Assembly: GCA_910583895.1 (NCBI GenBank)
Contig: CAJTYJ010000006.1
Location: 40,161 to 104,160 of the forward strand
Length of the DNA: 64,000 nucleotides
Source of the DNA: an uncultured Lachnospiraceae bacterium
Lineage (GTDB): Bacteria; Bacillota; Clostridia; Lachnospirales; Lachnospiraceae
Direction: 5' to 3'
Shown here: positions 51,904-61,597 of the stretch, in pieces
Layout of the letters: every line of letters starts with the position of its first letter
Numbering within the stretch: the stretch's first letter is position 1
The notes under the pieces: generated by a model
The model's input: only the letters and a program-made list of their open reading frames with translations
Databases searched by the model: none
Told to the model about the DNA's origin: nothing
Translations under genes and position numbers: made by a program

Positions 51904-52746
51904 ATGGCTGTGACATCCATGCTGAAAAATGCCGCGGAAAGTGTCAGCGGGCATATTGAGAAAGCGATCATAGAGATCATCGATCTGAGGGGCAGAGAAC
52001 TGGTCCTGGAACCGCCGGTGTCCATGGGAGGCGCCCAGGTACCGGGCCTGTCGGCGCTGACCGCTTTTGGCGGGATGGAGGCGCTGACCGATGCGGCGGC
52101 TTTTGTGCTGGAGTCTGCTCCCAAGGGGCTTTTGTCCAATCTCACAGGGGCTACAAGAAAATGTTTTCATGTACAGTTCAATCCCAGCGAGCTGTCTCTT
52201 AACGGATATGGGGGCGGCCGTGTGACCAAGACGGATTTTTCCGACAAGGACGGCAAAGGAGACATCCGTTTTGAGTCGGCGGCGGTGCGGATTACTCTGA
52301 ATGTGAAGCTGATCTTCGACAAGGTGGACCCCCAGGACGCGTTTATGTCGGATAAACTCAGCACATCGGTGACGGGGATGTCCCAGGGGGCGGTGAAGAG
52401 TGTGCGTAAGGCTGCCGGGAAGAAGGATGATTCCGTGCAGACAGAGGTGGAGGGCTTTATCGCCGCCCTCCGCTCCAAATATACCAGACGTATCACCTTC
52501 CACTGGGGAACGATGAACTATGTGGGAGTCCTGAACCGGGTTTCTGCTCAGTATACCATGTTCAATGTCAGAGGACAGCCCGTCCGGGCGGTGGTCTCCC
52601 TGTCTCTGGTGTGCGCGGATGCGGAGATTTCCCCCAACAGTATGGGCATCTGGCAGAAGCATTATGAAGAGGCATTTAAGGGCGGAAGTAAGAGCTATGT
52701 GAAAGCGGCTCAAAAAGCGGGAAATCTGCTGAATATCAATCTGTAG
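51904..52746 (+). CDS. CIS_tube-domain baseplate protein, paralogue 2
   Basis: 280 residues. The same fold as the preceding gene is recognisable (VQFNPSELSLNGYGG, LNVKLIFDKVDPQDAF, ITFHWGTMNYVGVLNRVSAQYTMFN), with the same KAGNLLNINL ending and no LysM domain. Tandem copies suggest a heteromeric ring joining hub and tube, in place of the single protein of Afp. It lies 16 bases after paralogue 1 and 17 before the hub gene. Confidence 0.88.
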   Translation: MAVTSMLKNAAESVSGHIEKAIIEIIDLRGRELVLEPPVSMGGAQVPGLSALTAFGGMEALTDAAAFVLESAPKGLLSNLTGATRKCFHVQFNPSELSLNGYGGGRVTKTDFSDKDGKGDIRFESAAVRITLNVKLIFDKVDPQDAFMSDKLSTSVTGMSQGAVKSVRKAAGKKDDSVQTEVEGFIAALRSKYTRRITFHWGTMNYVGVLNRVSAQYTMFNVRGQPVRAVVSLSLVCADAEISPNSMGIWQKHYEEAFKGGSKSYVKAAQKAGNLLNINL

Positions 52747-52762
52747 GAAGGCGCAGGGCATT

Positions 52763-53926
52763 ATGGCGGCATATGATTATGAGGGACTGAAAAAAAAATA
52801 CGAAGATTTTGCCTACCCTGTCGTTCATGTTCAGATTGGCGGGAAAGATTTTCAGGAAAACAAAGCCGGACTTCGGCTCTCTGATGTTGAAGTGGAGATG
52901 ACCAGCGGATTTGAGGCGGCTATGGCCACTTTCTGGATCTACAACTGTTATAACCGTGTCACCTGTGAGTTTGCCTTCGACGATCTTAAGAAATACATCT
53001 GTATGGGATCCTCTGTGATCATAAGCATGGGCTACGGCGTGCGTGTGCGGGAAATTTTCCGGGGATTTATCTCCAGAGTCAATTTTGTGTTCCGACAGGA
53101 GGAGATACCCGGGGTGGAGATCACGGCTATGGATGTGAAGGGCATCATGATGGCAGGGAATTATTCCAGACAGTTAAAAGCCGTCAGTTTTTCCGACGCG
53201 GTAAAAGAGATTTTAGGCAGTACCGCCTATTCGCGGCTTCAGTCCAATGAGATTATCACAGGACAGGAGATCGCGGACACGCCGGATAAAAGGCAGACCG
53301 GACTTCCGGGAGAGGAGAAGTCCAGCGACCGGACCATTGAGATGGTTTGTGAGAGCGACTATGAATTTGTGGTAAAGGCGGCGAAAAAATACAATTATGA
53401 ATTCTTCTCCGTGGGCGGAACCGTGTATTTTCGGAAGGCCAAGAGCAATCAGGAGCTTTTGATGGAGGCGGCGCCGGGGGACGGCCTTCGAAGCTATGAG
53501 ATCGGGTATGATTTCACCGGAATTGTGGAAAAAGTAGAGGTCCGGGGGATGGACGCGGGGAAATCCAAGGTGATTAAGGCCTCCAAAAAGATGAGGAATA
53601 AGCTCTCTCAGGGAAACAAGGCAAAGCCTTTGATCAAAAATTCACAAAAGGTGTACATTGACCCCACCGTCACCTCCAAAGAGGAGGCAGATTACCGGGC
53701 GGATTATCTGGCAGAAGATATTTCCTATCGGCTGGGGACCCTGGAGGCGGAATTTATCGGGCTTCCGGAGCTGACGCCGGGCAGGTTTTTGAAGATCAAG
53801 GGACTGGGAAGGGCTGTGTCGAATACTTTTTATCTGGTCACCGTGCGGCAGATCATGGATGAGCGGGGCTATATCACGAAGGTCACCGGGAAGGCGGCCA
53901 GCATGGAGACGGAAGGAATAGGATGA
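52763..53926 (+). CDS. baseplate hub protein (gpD / gp27 / VgrG N-terminal type)
   Basis: 387 residues. It matches phage late control D / gp27-like hubs: an early beta-barrel (EVEMTSGFEAAMATFWIYN, VIISMGYGVRVREIFRGFIS), then a second barrel (ITAMDVKGIMMAGNYSR) and the C-terminal SKEEADYRADYLAEDI segment. It forms the trimeric base on which the spike sits. In many CIS and T6SS the hub is fused to the spike as VgrG; here they are separate genes one base apart. Confidence 0.9.
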   Translation: MAAYDYEGLKKKYEDFAYPVVHVQIGGKDFQENKAGLRLSDVEVEMTSGFEAAMATFWIYNCYNRVTCEFAFDDLKKYICMGSSVIISMGYGVRVREIFRGFISRVNFVFRQEEIPGVEITAMDVKGIMMAGNYSRQLKAVSFSDAVKEILGSTAYSRLQSNEIITGQEIADTPDKRQTGLPGEEKSSDRTIEMVCESDYEFVVKAAKKYNYEFFSVGGTVYFRKAKSNQELLMEAAPGDGLRSYEIGYDFTGIVEKVEVRGMDAGKSKVIKASKKMRNKLSQGNKAKPLIKNSQKVYIDPTVTSKEEADYRADYLAEDISYRLGTLEAEFIGLPELTPGRFLKIKGLGRAVSNTFYLVTVRQIMDERGYITKVTGKAASMETEGIG

Positions 53927-53927
53927 T

Positions 53928-54740
53928 ATGGGACTCTTTGACGTCATTGACGATATTGCGGAAAAGCAGGTGATGAAGACCGACACCGGCGACAACCGGA
54001 TCTTCGGAGTCGTCATCGGCCAGATCGCCAAAAATTATGACAAAGATATGCCCGGACGGGTGTGCGTCTGCGTGCCGGTGAGGGACGAGGATGCCAATGA
54101 GCTTCAGTGGGCCAGAGTCGCCATGCCATCCGGCGGGTCCGGCTGGGGACACTACTTTTTGCCGGAGGCCGGGGATCAGGTGCTTCTGGCGTTTGAACAG
54201 GGAAATATCGAGAAACCCTATGTCATCGGCTGCATCCCCAAAGACAGCGATCAGATCCTGAGAAAGTCTGTGGATGAAGACAACCAGTACAAGAAGATCG
54301 TGACCAGAAACGGCAATACCATCTATTTTGAGGACAACAAAGAGGGCGACGGGGACAAAGACAAGATCCGCATCACCACGGCGGGAGGCGGTCACCGGAT
54401 CGAGTTGGACAATGAGAAAAGGATGATCCTTCTGTCGGATGAAGATGGGACGAATCTGATCCGGATGAAGACTGAGGACGGTCAGATGGAGATCACGGCG
54501 GAAAAGAAGCTGACCATCAAAGTAGGGGATAATATCGAGATGATCCTGAACGGGAGCAACGGTGCTGTCTCCCTGAAAGCGTCCAAGATCCACATCGAGG
54601 CCAGCGGCAATATCGAGACCAAATCAAACGGTGCCATGAAGATGCAGGCGGGCAATGTGTCCGTGGAGGCCAACGCGTCGCTGAAGTTAAACAGCAGTGG
54701 TCTTGCCGGTCTTTCGGGAACGCCGATCAAATTAGGATAA
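53928..54740 (+). CDS. baseplate spike protein (gpV / gp5 / VgrG C-terminal type)
   Basis: 270 residues. Residues 22-110 form the gp5/VgrG OB-fold (GVVIGQIAKNYDKDMPGRVCVCVP, LPEAGDQVLLAFEQGNIEKPYVIG). The remainder is a repetitive beta-strand region (LTIKVGDNIEMIL, SLKASKIHIEASGN, QAGNVSVEANASL), which would fold as the trimeric beta-helix needle. The DUF4280 protein should cap its end. No enzymatic extension is present. Confidence 0.93.
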   Translation: MGLFDVIDDIAEKQVMKTDTGDNRIFGVVIGQIAKNYDKDMPGRVCVCVPVRDEDANELQWARVAMPSGGSGWGHYFLPEAGDQVLLAFEQGNIEKPYVIGCIPKDSDQILRKSVDEDNQYKKIVTRNGNTIYFEDNKEGDGDKDKIRITTAGGGHRIELDNEKRMILLSDEDGTNLIRMKTEDGQMEITAEKKLTIKVGDNIEMILNGSNGAVSLKASKIHIEASGNIETKSNGAMKMQAGNVSVEANASLKLNSSGLAGLSGTPIKLG

Positions 54741-54755
54741 GCAGGAGCAAAGAAG

Positions 54756-55202
54756 ATGCCAGGAGACAATTTTTTAGGAACAGGGATGAAATTCCCTCCG
54801 CAGATCAACCCGGCCACGGGGCGCTTTGCCGTCTCGTCGGAGGAAGAGAGTGTGAAGGAGTCTGTCTATCTGATACTGATGACCCAGAAGACGGAGCGGT
54901 TCCTGAGGCCGGAATTCGGGAGCGATCTGATGTCCTACACCTTTATGGATATCAATATCACCTCCGTCAATATGATGATCCGCTCTCTGACCGAGCAGAT
55001 TCTGTCCAATGAACCGAGGATACAGAGCGTGTCCATCACCACGGACGAACAGATCCGGGAGGGATGTCTTCTGGTGAACATTGACTACGTCATCAGAAGC
55101 AGCCAGGTGAGCGATCATCTGGATGTCCCCATTTATCTGAATGCATCACCTGAGGAAGAAGCGTATGAACCAGAACAGTATGAAACAGACCAGTGGGAAT
55201 GA
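54756..55202 (+). CDS. gp25-like baseplate protein
   Basis: 148 residues, GPW/gp25 family. The RPEFGSDLMSYTF segment and the EPRI motif near residue 87 (LSNEPRIQSV), important for wedge-sheath contact in T4 gp25, are present. The protein starts the sheath at the baseplate. The 3' end overlaps the next gene by 38 bases in another frame. Confidence 0.93.
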   Translation: MPGDNFLGTGMKFPPQINPATGRFAVSSEEESVKESVYLILMTQKTERFLRPEFGSDLMSYTFMDINITSVNMMIRSLTEQILSNEPRIQSVSITTDEQIREGCLLVNIDYVIRSSQVSDHLDVPIYLNASPEEEAYEPEQYETDQWE

Positions 55203-58200
55203 ATGGAAGATTTTAAGCCGGACCGCCGCCGGTATTGAGGAGCGGATCAAGGAGCTGGCAGGATCCTATGTGCCGGAGTGGCATTTTGACAGGGAAGATC
55301 CGGATATCGGCTCGGTGATCGCGAAGCTGTTCGCCGGGCAGATGGAAGAGAATATCGGGCGCTGCAATCAGGTGCTTGACCGGTATCACAGGGAGTTCGT
55401 GAATTTCCTGGGCATCTCTCTCCTGCCGGCAAAGCCAGCTCAGGCCACGGTGCTTCTGGGACTGGTGCAGGATACCATACTTGGGGCCGAGGTGCCAAAG
55501 GGGACCAGGTTTCTGGCGGACACGGAGGACGGGGAAGAGCAGATTGTCTTTGAGACGACCCACAGTCTGTATGTAACCAGCTCCTCTCTGGATTATGCTT
55601 TTCAGACGCTTTGTGAAGATGGGAGCATCCTGCCTGTGAAAGGCAGATTCGAGGGGCCGAAGATCATAGAAGAGGAAGAGTCACATCCATCCGGGAGTGA
55701 TGATGGGCAGATCAGCCCATTCCGTCTGTTCGGACACAGTCCAAATCTTGCTCCGATCCAGAAGAATGCTCTTTTATTCTGGCATCCGGTGGCTCTGAAT
55801 GTGGAGAACAATCCCATCCATCTGAAGATCACCGGCAATGTGCCGCTGCTTGAGAAGATCCGGGACGGGGCATACAGTTTCCGGTACTACACGGAAGAAG
55901 GGCTTCTGCCAGTGGAAGAGGTAAAAGTACAGCCGGAGCTCGAAACTGTGGTTCTGAAAAAAGAGAAGAAAAATGCAGAGCTTCAGATAGAAGGAAATCC
56001 GCTGAGCCTGCTGGTGATAGAGGCAGTAGATCCGGTGACGGGCCACGAGAGAGTGACCGGGATACAGGTATCCTCCGAGGGGCAGCCCCTTCCCGCGGAA
56101 TTTGTTAACAACGGCAGTACGGACTTTGATGCGGACGCATTTGATCCTTTTGGAGACACCCTCTCTTTGTTTCAGGAATGCTATATAGGGCATCACGATT
56201 ACTTCGGGAAAGCCGGGGCCGTGGTGCGGATCCGCTTCGAAATGTCCTTTAAAGAACACCGGATTCTGGACCGGGTACCAGGAGAGGACGAGAGCCTGAA
56301 GATCATCAAACGAAAGCCGAAAGTGATTTGGGTGGATTCGGCGGCGGATGCCAGAGCGGAGGAAGTTTCCTTCGAATATTTTAACGGGATCGGCTGGAAG
56401 AAGCTGGTTTTTATGCAGGAAGTGTCCGGTCTTTTCCGGGGAGATCAGGGGGGCACCTGTGAGATCTCCTTTGTCTGTCCGGAGGACTGGCAGGGGACGG
56501 AAGCAGGAGCCTATCAGGGAAGATGCATCCGGATTCGGCTTTTAAAATCGGACAACTGTTATATGCGCCCGTGCATCCACCATTATCCTCATGTGGAGCG
56601 TCTAAGCGTCTCTTTTTCTTATGAAGGCCGCTATATGGAGCCCGCATATCTTTACTCCATCGCAGGAACAAAACGGATCGACCTGACCAGAAAGGTGAAG
56701 GAAGGGCGCGCGTTCACGGCGTTTTCCAGAGGAGCATACGAGGAAGACGCGCTCTATCTGGGCTTTCAGAAGAAGCTGGAAGAAGGTCCTGTTAGTCTGT
56801 TGTTCCGGATCGAGGAGGGTATCCGCTACGAAGGAATCCGGTGCCGGTTCGAGTACAGCACGAAAAAGGGTTTCTGTCAGATGAAAGTACTGGATCACAC
56901 AGGCGATCTGTCCCGGTCCGGCACCGTGCTTTTTATGCCCCAGGCAGACATGCAGGCCGTGACCCTGGAGGGGAAGACGGCTTACTGGATCCGCATCACC
57001 CGGGTTGTCCGGGAAAGCGAAAGAAGAGAGGACACTCTGCCGGTGATTCAGGACATCTGCCTGAATGCGGTTCAGGCGGCCAATGTGGAGACCCGGGAGG
57101 AGGAAGACTATTATCTGGAAGAGATAAGGCCGGATCTTACAGTGCTTCTGGGGGTACCAGATATCCTGGATGTGGAGCTCTGGGTCAACGAAAGGGGACA
57201 ACATACGAAAGCGCGGATGCAGGAGCTGTTAAAAAAGTATCCGGACAGCATCCGGGCAGAATATGATATTCTGGGGAATCTCACCTCCTTCTATGTAAGA
57301 TGGCAGGAGACCGACCAGCTTACGGAAGCGCCGTCAAAACGTTGTTATATGCTGGACCGCATGAACAGTCTTCTGATCTTTGGGGACGGCGTGCGCACCG
57401 GTCTCCCCACGGTGCAGGATGATGTGGCGTTCAGGGTGCGGATTCGCTGCTGCAGCGGGGAGCGGGGAAATGTAGGACCCGGGCGGATTCGGGAGACCTT
57501 GGGCAATCTGATGTTTGTGGACCGGATCACCAATCCGGTGAAGGCCTACGGAGGAAGCAGCATCGAGAGCGTGGAGAAAGCCCTGAACCGGGGGGCAAAT
57601 ATTCTGAAATCCAGAAAGCGGCTGGTCTCGGCCGACGACTATGTGCAGGAGATTCTGAACTTTTCTGACGTCATCGACAAGGTTCGCTTAGTGGCCGGCA
57701 GGAAGATCGACGGGAGCGTTCAGGACAATGCCCTGACCGTATGCCTGCTTTTAAAAGACTTTGAGGCAGGCTCTTATTCTTTCCACAGCGTGGCGGGAAT
57801 GCTGAAAAAACATCTGATGGAAAGCTGTGAGCTGACCATTGCGCCGGAAGATCTTTCGGTAGTGGAGCCGGTATTTGCCCGGGTCTGTGTGGATATCTGG
57901 GCGGAAGTGATGCATATGGACGATGGATTTGAGGTACAGAATCTTTTGAGGGAGACGCTGACGGACTATCTGAATCCCCTGGGGGGCCGGCACGGCCAGG
58001 GATGGGAGATCGGAGTTCTGCCAAGGCGCTCCCAGATCCTGATGAGGCTGAATGTACTAAAGAGCAAGGCCGTGATCCGCAAGCTGGTGGTGACCGTCCG
58101 CTATACGGACCGGACGGGTACTCATGAAGTAGACCTTAACGATATGGCGGAGAATCCCTGTCTCATCTGCTGCAGCGGAAAGCATCGTGTGAACATTGCC

Positions 58201-58224
58201 AGGGAGGTACGGTATGCTGAATAA
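55165..58224 (+). CDS. baseplate J-like wedge protein (Afp11-type)
   Basis: 1,019 residues from the ATG at 55165 (GAGGAAGAAG in front). The N-terminal WHFDREDPDIGSVIAKLF motif and the C-terminal gpJ core (YGGSSIESVEKALNRGANIL, RLVSADDYVQEILNF, DYLNPLGGRHGQGWEIG) match the large J-like proteins of CIS that build wedges around the hub. The middle region of about 500 residues is a beta-rich insertion. It overlaps both gp25 and the second J-like gene. Confidence 0.9.
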   Translation: MNQNSMKQTSGNEWKILSRTAAGIEERIKELAGSYVPEWHFDREDPDIGSVIAKLFAGQMEENIGRCNQVLDRYHREFVNFLGISLLPAKPAQATVLLGLVQDTILGAEVPKGTRFLADTEDGEEQIVFETTHSLYVTSSSLDYAFQTLCEDGSILPVKGRFEGPKIIEEEESHPSGSDDGQISPFRLFGHSPNLAPIQKNALLFWHPVALNVENNPIHLKITGNVPLLEKIRDGAYSFRYYTEEGLLPVEEVKVQPELETVVLKKEKKNAELQIEGNPLSLLVIEAVDPVTGHERVTGIQVSSEGQPLPAEFVNNGSTDFDADAFDPFGDTLSLFQECYIGHHDYFGKAGAVVRIRFEMSFKEHRILDRVPGEDESLKIIKRKPKVIWVDSAADARAEEVSFEYFNGIGWKKLVFMQEVSGLFRGDQGGTCEISFVCPEDWQGTEAGAYQGRCIRIRLLKSDNCYMRPCIHHYPHVERLSVSFSYEGRYMEPAYLYSIAGTKRIDLTRKVKEGRAFTAFSRGAYEEDALYLGFQKKLEEGPVSLLFRIEEGIRYEGIRCRFEYSTKKGFCQMKVLDHTGDLSRSGTVLFMPQADMQAVTLEGKTAYWIRITRVVRESERREDTLPVIQDICLNAVQAANVETREEEDYYLEEIRPDLTVLLGVPDILDVELWVNERGQHTKARMQELLKKYPDSIRAEYDILGNLTSFYVRWQETDQLTEAPSKRCYMLDRMNSLLIFGDGVRTGLPTVQDDVAFRVRIRCCSGERGNVGPGRIRETLGNLMFVDRITNPVKAYGGSSIESVEKALNRGANILKSRKRLVSADDYVQEILNFSDVIDKVRLVAGRKIDGSVQDNALTVCLLLKDFEAGSYSFHSVAGMLKKHLMESCELTIAPEDLSVVEPVFARVCVDIWAEVMHMDDGFEVQNLLRETLTDYLNPLGGRHGQGWEIGVLPRRSQILMRLNVLKSKAVIRKLVVTVRYTDRTGTHEVDLNDMAENPCLICCSGKHRVNIAREVRYAE

Positions 58225-60304
58225 CAAATTTGAGGAGGAGAAAACTTACGAAGAGCTGTTGTCGGAAGCGCTGATGAAGATCCCGTTCTATTCGGAAGAA
58301 TGGACGAACCGGAACCCTTCGGACCCGGGAATTACAATCCTTGAGAATCTGATTGCGTTTGAAGCGCTGCAGCAGAGCCGGATTCAGGAGATAACACCGA
58401 CGGTGGTCAAGAGACTCCTAAAACTGGCAGGCTTTGAGGCCAGGAAAGGGCGGTGTGCCAGGCTGCTTCTGGCGCCCGGGAACGGGGAGCGAAAGACGCC
58501 GCTTCTGCTGCCGGCCAACCAGCAGTTCCGGCTGGGAGACCTGTGCTATGAGACCAATCGGAACATTCGGCTTCCGGCCTGCAGGCTGACCGGAGTCTAC
58601 CAGGAAGAAAAGAATCACATATATGATGTCTCCCATCTTCTGGACCGGGAGGTACGGGTGCCGGCCTGTGTCTTTGGCGAACAGCCAGAAGAAGGCGCAG
58701 TCCTTTGGTTTACCATGGATGCACTCCCCGGTCCGGGGGAGGAGCTGATCTTCTATATCACCGTGGCGGACCGTCATAACCGGAACCCTTTCGGGGAAAA
58801 GGGAGACAGCACCTTTGCCCGGATTCGCTGGGAATGTTATACCGATCAGGGATTTGTAAAGATGCATGTCAGAGACGATACGGGAGGACTGTTGGTCAGT
58901 GGAGAACTCAGGATGCGCCTGCCGGACGCAGAGGCGGTACCCTGCAAGGATGCGCCGGGCAGAGCATATGCCATCCGGGCTGTTCTGGAAAAAGCGGATT
59001 ATGATGTGCGGCCAAAGCTGGTGCAGGTAGACGGGTTTCTTTTTGAGGTATGGCAAAAAGAAACTTTATCCGCCTGCTATACCTTCAATAAGGTGTCTTC
59101 GGCCAGCCTGCCCGGGCACCTTCTGGGAGAAGGATATGTCACAGTGTTTTGTAAAGAAGAAAAAGGTTCTTCCTATAAAAAATATGAGCCCTGCCGTATC
59201 CCCGGGGAAAAGGGAAGATTTTTTGAGGTCCGGGAAGACAAAGGAGGGCAGGTAACCTGGCTGTTCGACCGGCGGAAGTTCGATTACGGGCCGGCCAGAG
59301 TAAAGAATGCGATCAAGATCGTCGTGTATCAGGAGGCTGTGATGCGCCGGTATACGCTGGGCACGGTCCTGGGATGCGATCATCAGAAGATACCTCTTCC
59401 CGCCGGACACCTGGCGGCGGAATCTTTCTGTATCATTGCCAGGAGAAAGGCGGAAGGAGGAGCGTTCCTCTACGATTTTGTCCGGCCGGGGCGCTACGGG
59501 GAGAAGGATTTGAGTTATGAGCTGTATGAGAACGACGGGTATTTGATCATAGAAGATGCAGGCGACTATATCGGCGCCAGCCTGTATATGGGAGCCTTTG
59601 CCGTCACCAGAGGAACAGAGGGCAATATCCGGGAGGGCAATACGCTGACGGCCGTGGGACTTCCTGGCCCCTTAAGCTTTTACAATCCAAGGCCGGGAGC
59701 GGGCGGCTGTCACCGGGAGAGCCTGGAGGAAGTGAAGAAACGGTTCCTCATGGATCTGAAAAAGCCTTTTACGGCGGTGACGGCGGGAGATTATGAGCGC
59801 CTGGTGATGGAGACGCCAAAGCTCTGTATCCGGAAGGTCCGGGCGTATGTAAGCGGAAATCAGAATCTGGTCCGGATTGCGGTGATGCCGGGTACGGACG
59901 AAACATTCCCCGGTCTGTCAAAAGTCTACCGCCGGGCGATCTTAAGACAGCTGGAAGAGAGAAGACTTCTGACCACCCGGATCGAGATTCTGCCGCCGGT
60001 ATATACGCCGGTGGATGTGCAGGGTACCATCTATGTAAAGCGCCAGTATGAGAACAGCCTCACATTGATCGAGGAGGTGATCCGAAGGAAAGTGGATTAT
60101 CTTTTTTCGGGCCGGAATTTCGGAGAGGTATTAAAGTTTGACGAGATCTTTCATGAGATTGAATCTCTGGATTGTGTGGAATTTATCTATGAGCTGTCTT
60201 TGTATCCTCAGAATCCCGGTCTGGCAAAGCTTGTGGAGGCAGATATTGTGCCGGGGGAAAATTGTCTGTGCTATGCGGGAAATATCCGGCTGCAGACTGG
60301 TTAG
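58214..60304 (+). CDS. second baseplate J-like wedge protein (Afp12-type)
   Basis: 696 residues from the ATG at 58214, behind GGGAGG; the stop of the previous gene overlaps it by 11 bases. The opening IPFYSEEWTNRNPSDPGITILENLIAFEAL is summarised by NPSDPGITILE, a hallmark of these wedge proteins. The C-terminal gpJ-like region carries ITRGTEGNIREGN-type and FTAVTAGDYERLVMETP motifs. Paired J-like proteins form the heteromeric wedge in Afp and PVC. Confidence 0.9.
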   Translation: MLNNKFEEEKTYEELLSEALMKIPFYSEEWTNRNPSDPGITILENLIAFEALQQSRIQEITPTVVKRLLKLAGFEARKGRCARLLLAPGNGERKTPLLLPANQQFRLGDLCYETNRNIRLPACRLTGVYQEEKNHIYDVSHLLDREVRVPACVFGEQPEEGAVLWFTMDALPGPGEELIFYITVADRHNRNPFGEKGDSTFARIRWECYTDQGFVKMHVRDDTGGLLVSGELRMRLPDAEAVPCKDAPGRAYAIRAVLEKADYDVRPKLVQVDGFLFEVWQKETLSACYTFNKVSSASLPGHLLGEGYVTVFCKEEKGSSYKKYEPCRIPGEKGRFFEVREDKGGQVTWLFDRRKFDYGPARVKNAIKIVVYQEAVMRRYTLGTVLGCDHQKIPLPAGHLAAESFCIIARRKAEGGAFLYDFVRPGRYGEKDLSYELYENDGYLIIEDAGDYIGASLYMGAFAVTRGTEGNIREGNTLTAVGLPGPLSFYNPRPGAGGCHRESLEEVKKRFLMDLKKPFTAVTAGDYERLVMETPKLCIRKVRAYVSGNQNLVRIAVMPGTDETFPGLSKVYRRAILRQLEERRLLTTRIEILPPVYTPVDVQGTIYVKRQYENSLTLIEEVIRRKVDYLFSGRNFGEVLKFDEIFHEIESLDCVEFIYELSLYPQNPGLAKLVEADIVPGENCLCYAGNIRLQTG

Positions 60305-60366
60305 TGTATTGACTGAAAGCAATCGGGTCAGCATACCGGAAGGAAAGAAAGGGGGTTGTGACCGCC

Positions 60367-61467
60367 ATGGCAGGCGCATCATATTCCATAAAAAAGAACC
60401 GGATAGAGAGAGGATGGCATCCGGGTTTTGTGCTTGACGAGGACGGAACCCTGCGGCTTGATCCCAGGGAAGGTGTCCATACGCTGTACCTTCGGGCCGT
60501 CGACGGCGGAGAGGAGGGCGTTTTCTGGGGAAGGCTTCGATTTAAGGTCTCCTGCCCGGAGGATACCGTATATTATCTCTACGCGGCAGCTTTTGACCAG
60601 GATTCCTTCTATCGAAGAGAACAGCCGGTGAGGATCGAGGATTTTCTGTGTGACAGCCGGGAGTCTCACGAAATCAAGCGGCAGTTTATGAAGGAAGCAG
60701 GTTTTTTAAAGTTTACCAACCAAAAGGATGTGCTCTTGTATGAGCTCCAGGGAAGAAACCTTTATCTGGTGCTGGAAGTCCAGGGGACGAAAGACTTTTC
60801 CATGAAGCAGATGCGGGTGGACCAGCAGGGAGATCCTTTTATGAATACCTTTCCGGAGATTTACCGGGAGAGGGGCAGCTTTTTTCACCGCTATCTGTCG
60901 GTGTTTTCCAGCATCTACGAGGATTTTCAGGAGGAGATCCATGATCTGCCGAAGCTTTTGGACCTTGATACCTGTCCGGCTTTCCTGCTGCCGGTCTATG
61001 CTTCCTGGCTGGGCCTTCAGGTGGGGGAAAATTTTCTGGAAGAGCCGGTTCTGCGGGCTTTGGTAAAAGAGGCCTTTTCATTGAACCGAATCAAAGGCAC
61101 AAAGGCGGCTCTTTTGCGGATCGCCCGAATCGTGCTGGGAGAAGAGGTGGTGGTGCTGGAGCGGAATGTGATGAGCGCTCACATTCGGAAGGAGCAGTTA
61201 AAGCAGGTGAACCGTTTGTACGGCGGCACGGCCCATGACGTGACGATCCTGGTAGACCGGGCGCTCACCGAGGTGAAAAAATCGCAGCTTTTGTTTCTGC
61301 TGGACCAGTTCCGGCCTGTCCGTTCCAGGCTCCATGTGGTCTGTCTTAGAAGGACCTGCGTGCTGGATTCCTATTGCTACCTGGACTGGAATGCAGGGAT
61401 TCCCTGGCAGGGAGAGGGGAAGCTGGACCGGGAGATGGAGATGGACGGGGCGGTTTGCCTGCAGTGA
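60367..61467 (+). CDS. tail protein I-like baseplate protein
   Basis: 366 residues from the ATG at 60367; GTG at 60358 is possible but sits only three bases after GGGGG. The C-terminal 200 residues match phage tail protein I / P2 gpI (FPEIYRERGSFFHRYLSVFSSIYEDF, LPVYASWLGL, FSLNRIKGTKAALLRIARI). The N-terminal 150 residues are an extra beta-rich domain. It may hold fibres or close the baseplate. No fibre gene with receptor-binding repeats follows in the window. Confidence 0.85.
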   Translation: MAGASYSIKKNRIERGWHPGFVLDEDGTLRLDPREGVHTLYLRAVDGGEEGVFWGRLRFKVSCPEDTVYYLYAAAFDQDSFYRREQPVRIEDFLCDSRESHEIKRQFMKEAGFLKFTNQKDVLLYELQGRNLYLVLEVQGTKDFSMKQMRVDQQGDPFMNTFPEIYRERGSFFHRYLSVFSSIYEDFQEEIHDLPKLLDLDTCPAFLLPVYASWLGLQVGENFLEEPVLRALVKEAFSLNRIKGTKAALLRIARIVLGEEVVVLERNVMSAHIRKEQLKQVNRLYGGTAHDVTILVDRALTEVKKSQLLFLLDQFRPVRSRLHVVCLRRTCVLDSYCYLDWNAGIPWQGEGKLDREMEMDGAVCLQ

Positions 61468-61481
61468 TATTTTAAATAAAT

Positions 61482-61588
61482 AACAGCATGTCCCAGACAG
61501 TACGCAGAGAAATTTTAGAAGCGAAACGGAGAAAATCTTTTCCGGGCGCACAGGTACTGGGAGGGAGATGCGGAATTTGAATAAGGAG
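61482..61588 (+). promoter_or_regulatory. repeated CIS leader element, copy C
   Basis: AACAGCAT (61482-61489) and ATGCGGAATTTGAATAAGGAG (last 20 bases from 61569) enclose a long insert. TCCCAG (61491-61496) pairs with CTGGGA (61557-61562) inside the GCAT/ATGC closure. It precedes the STAS gene. Confidence 0.55.
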
Positions 61589-61597
61589 AGAGGATTT

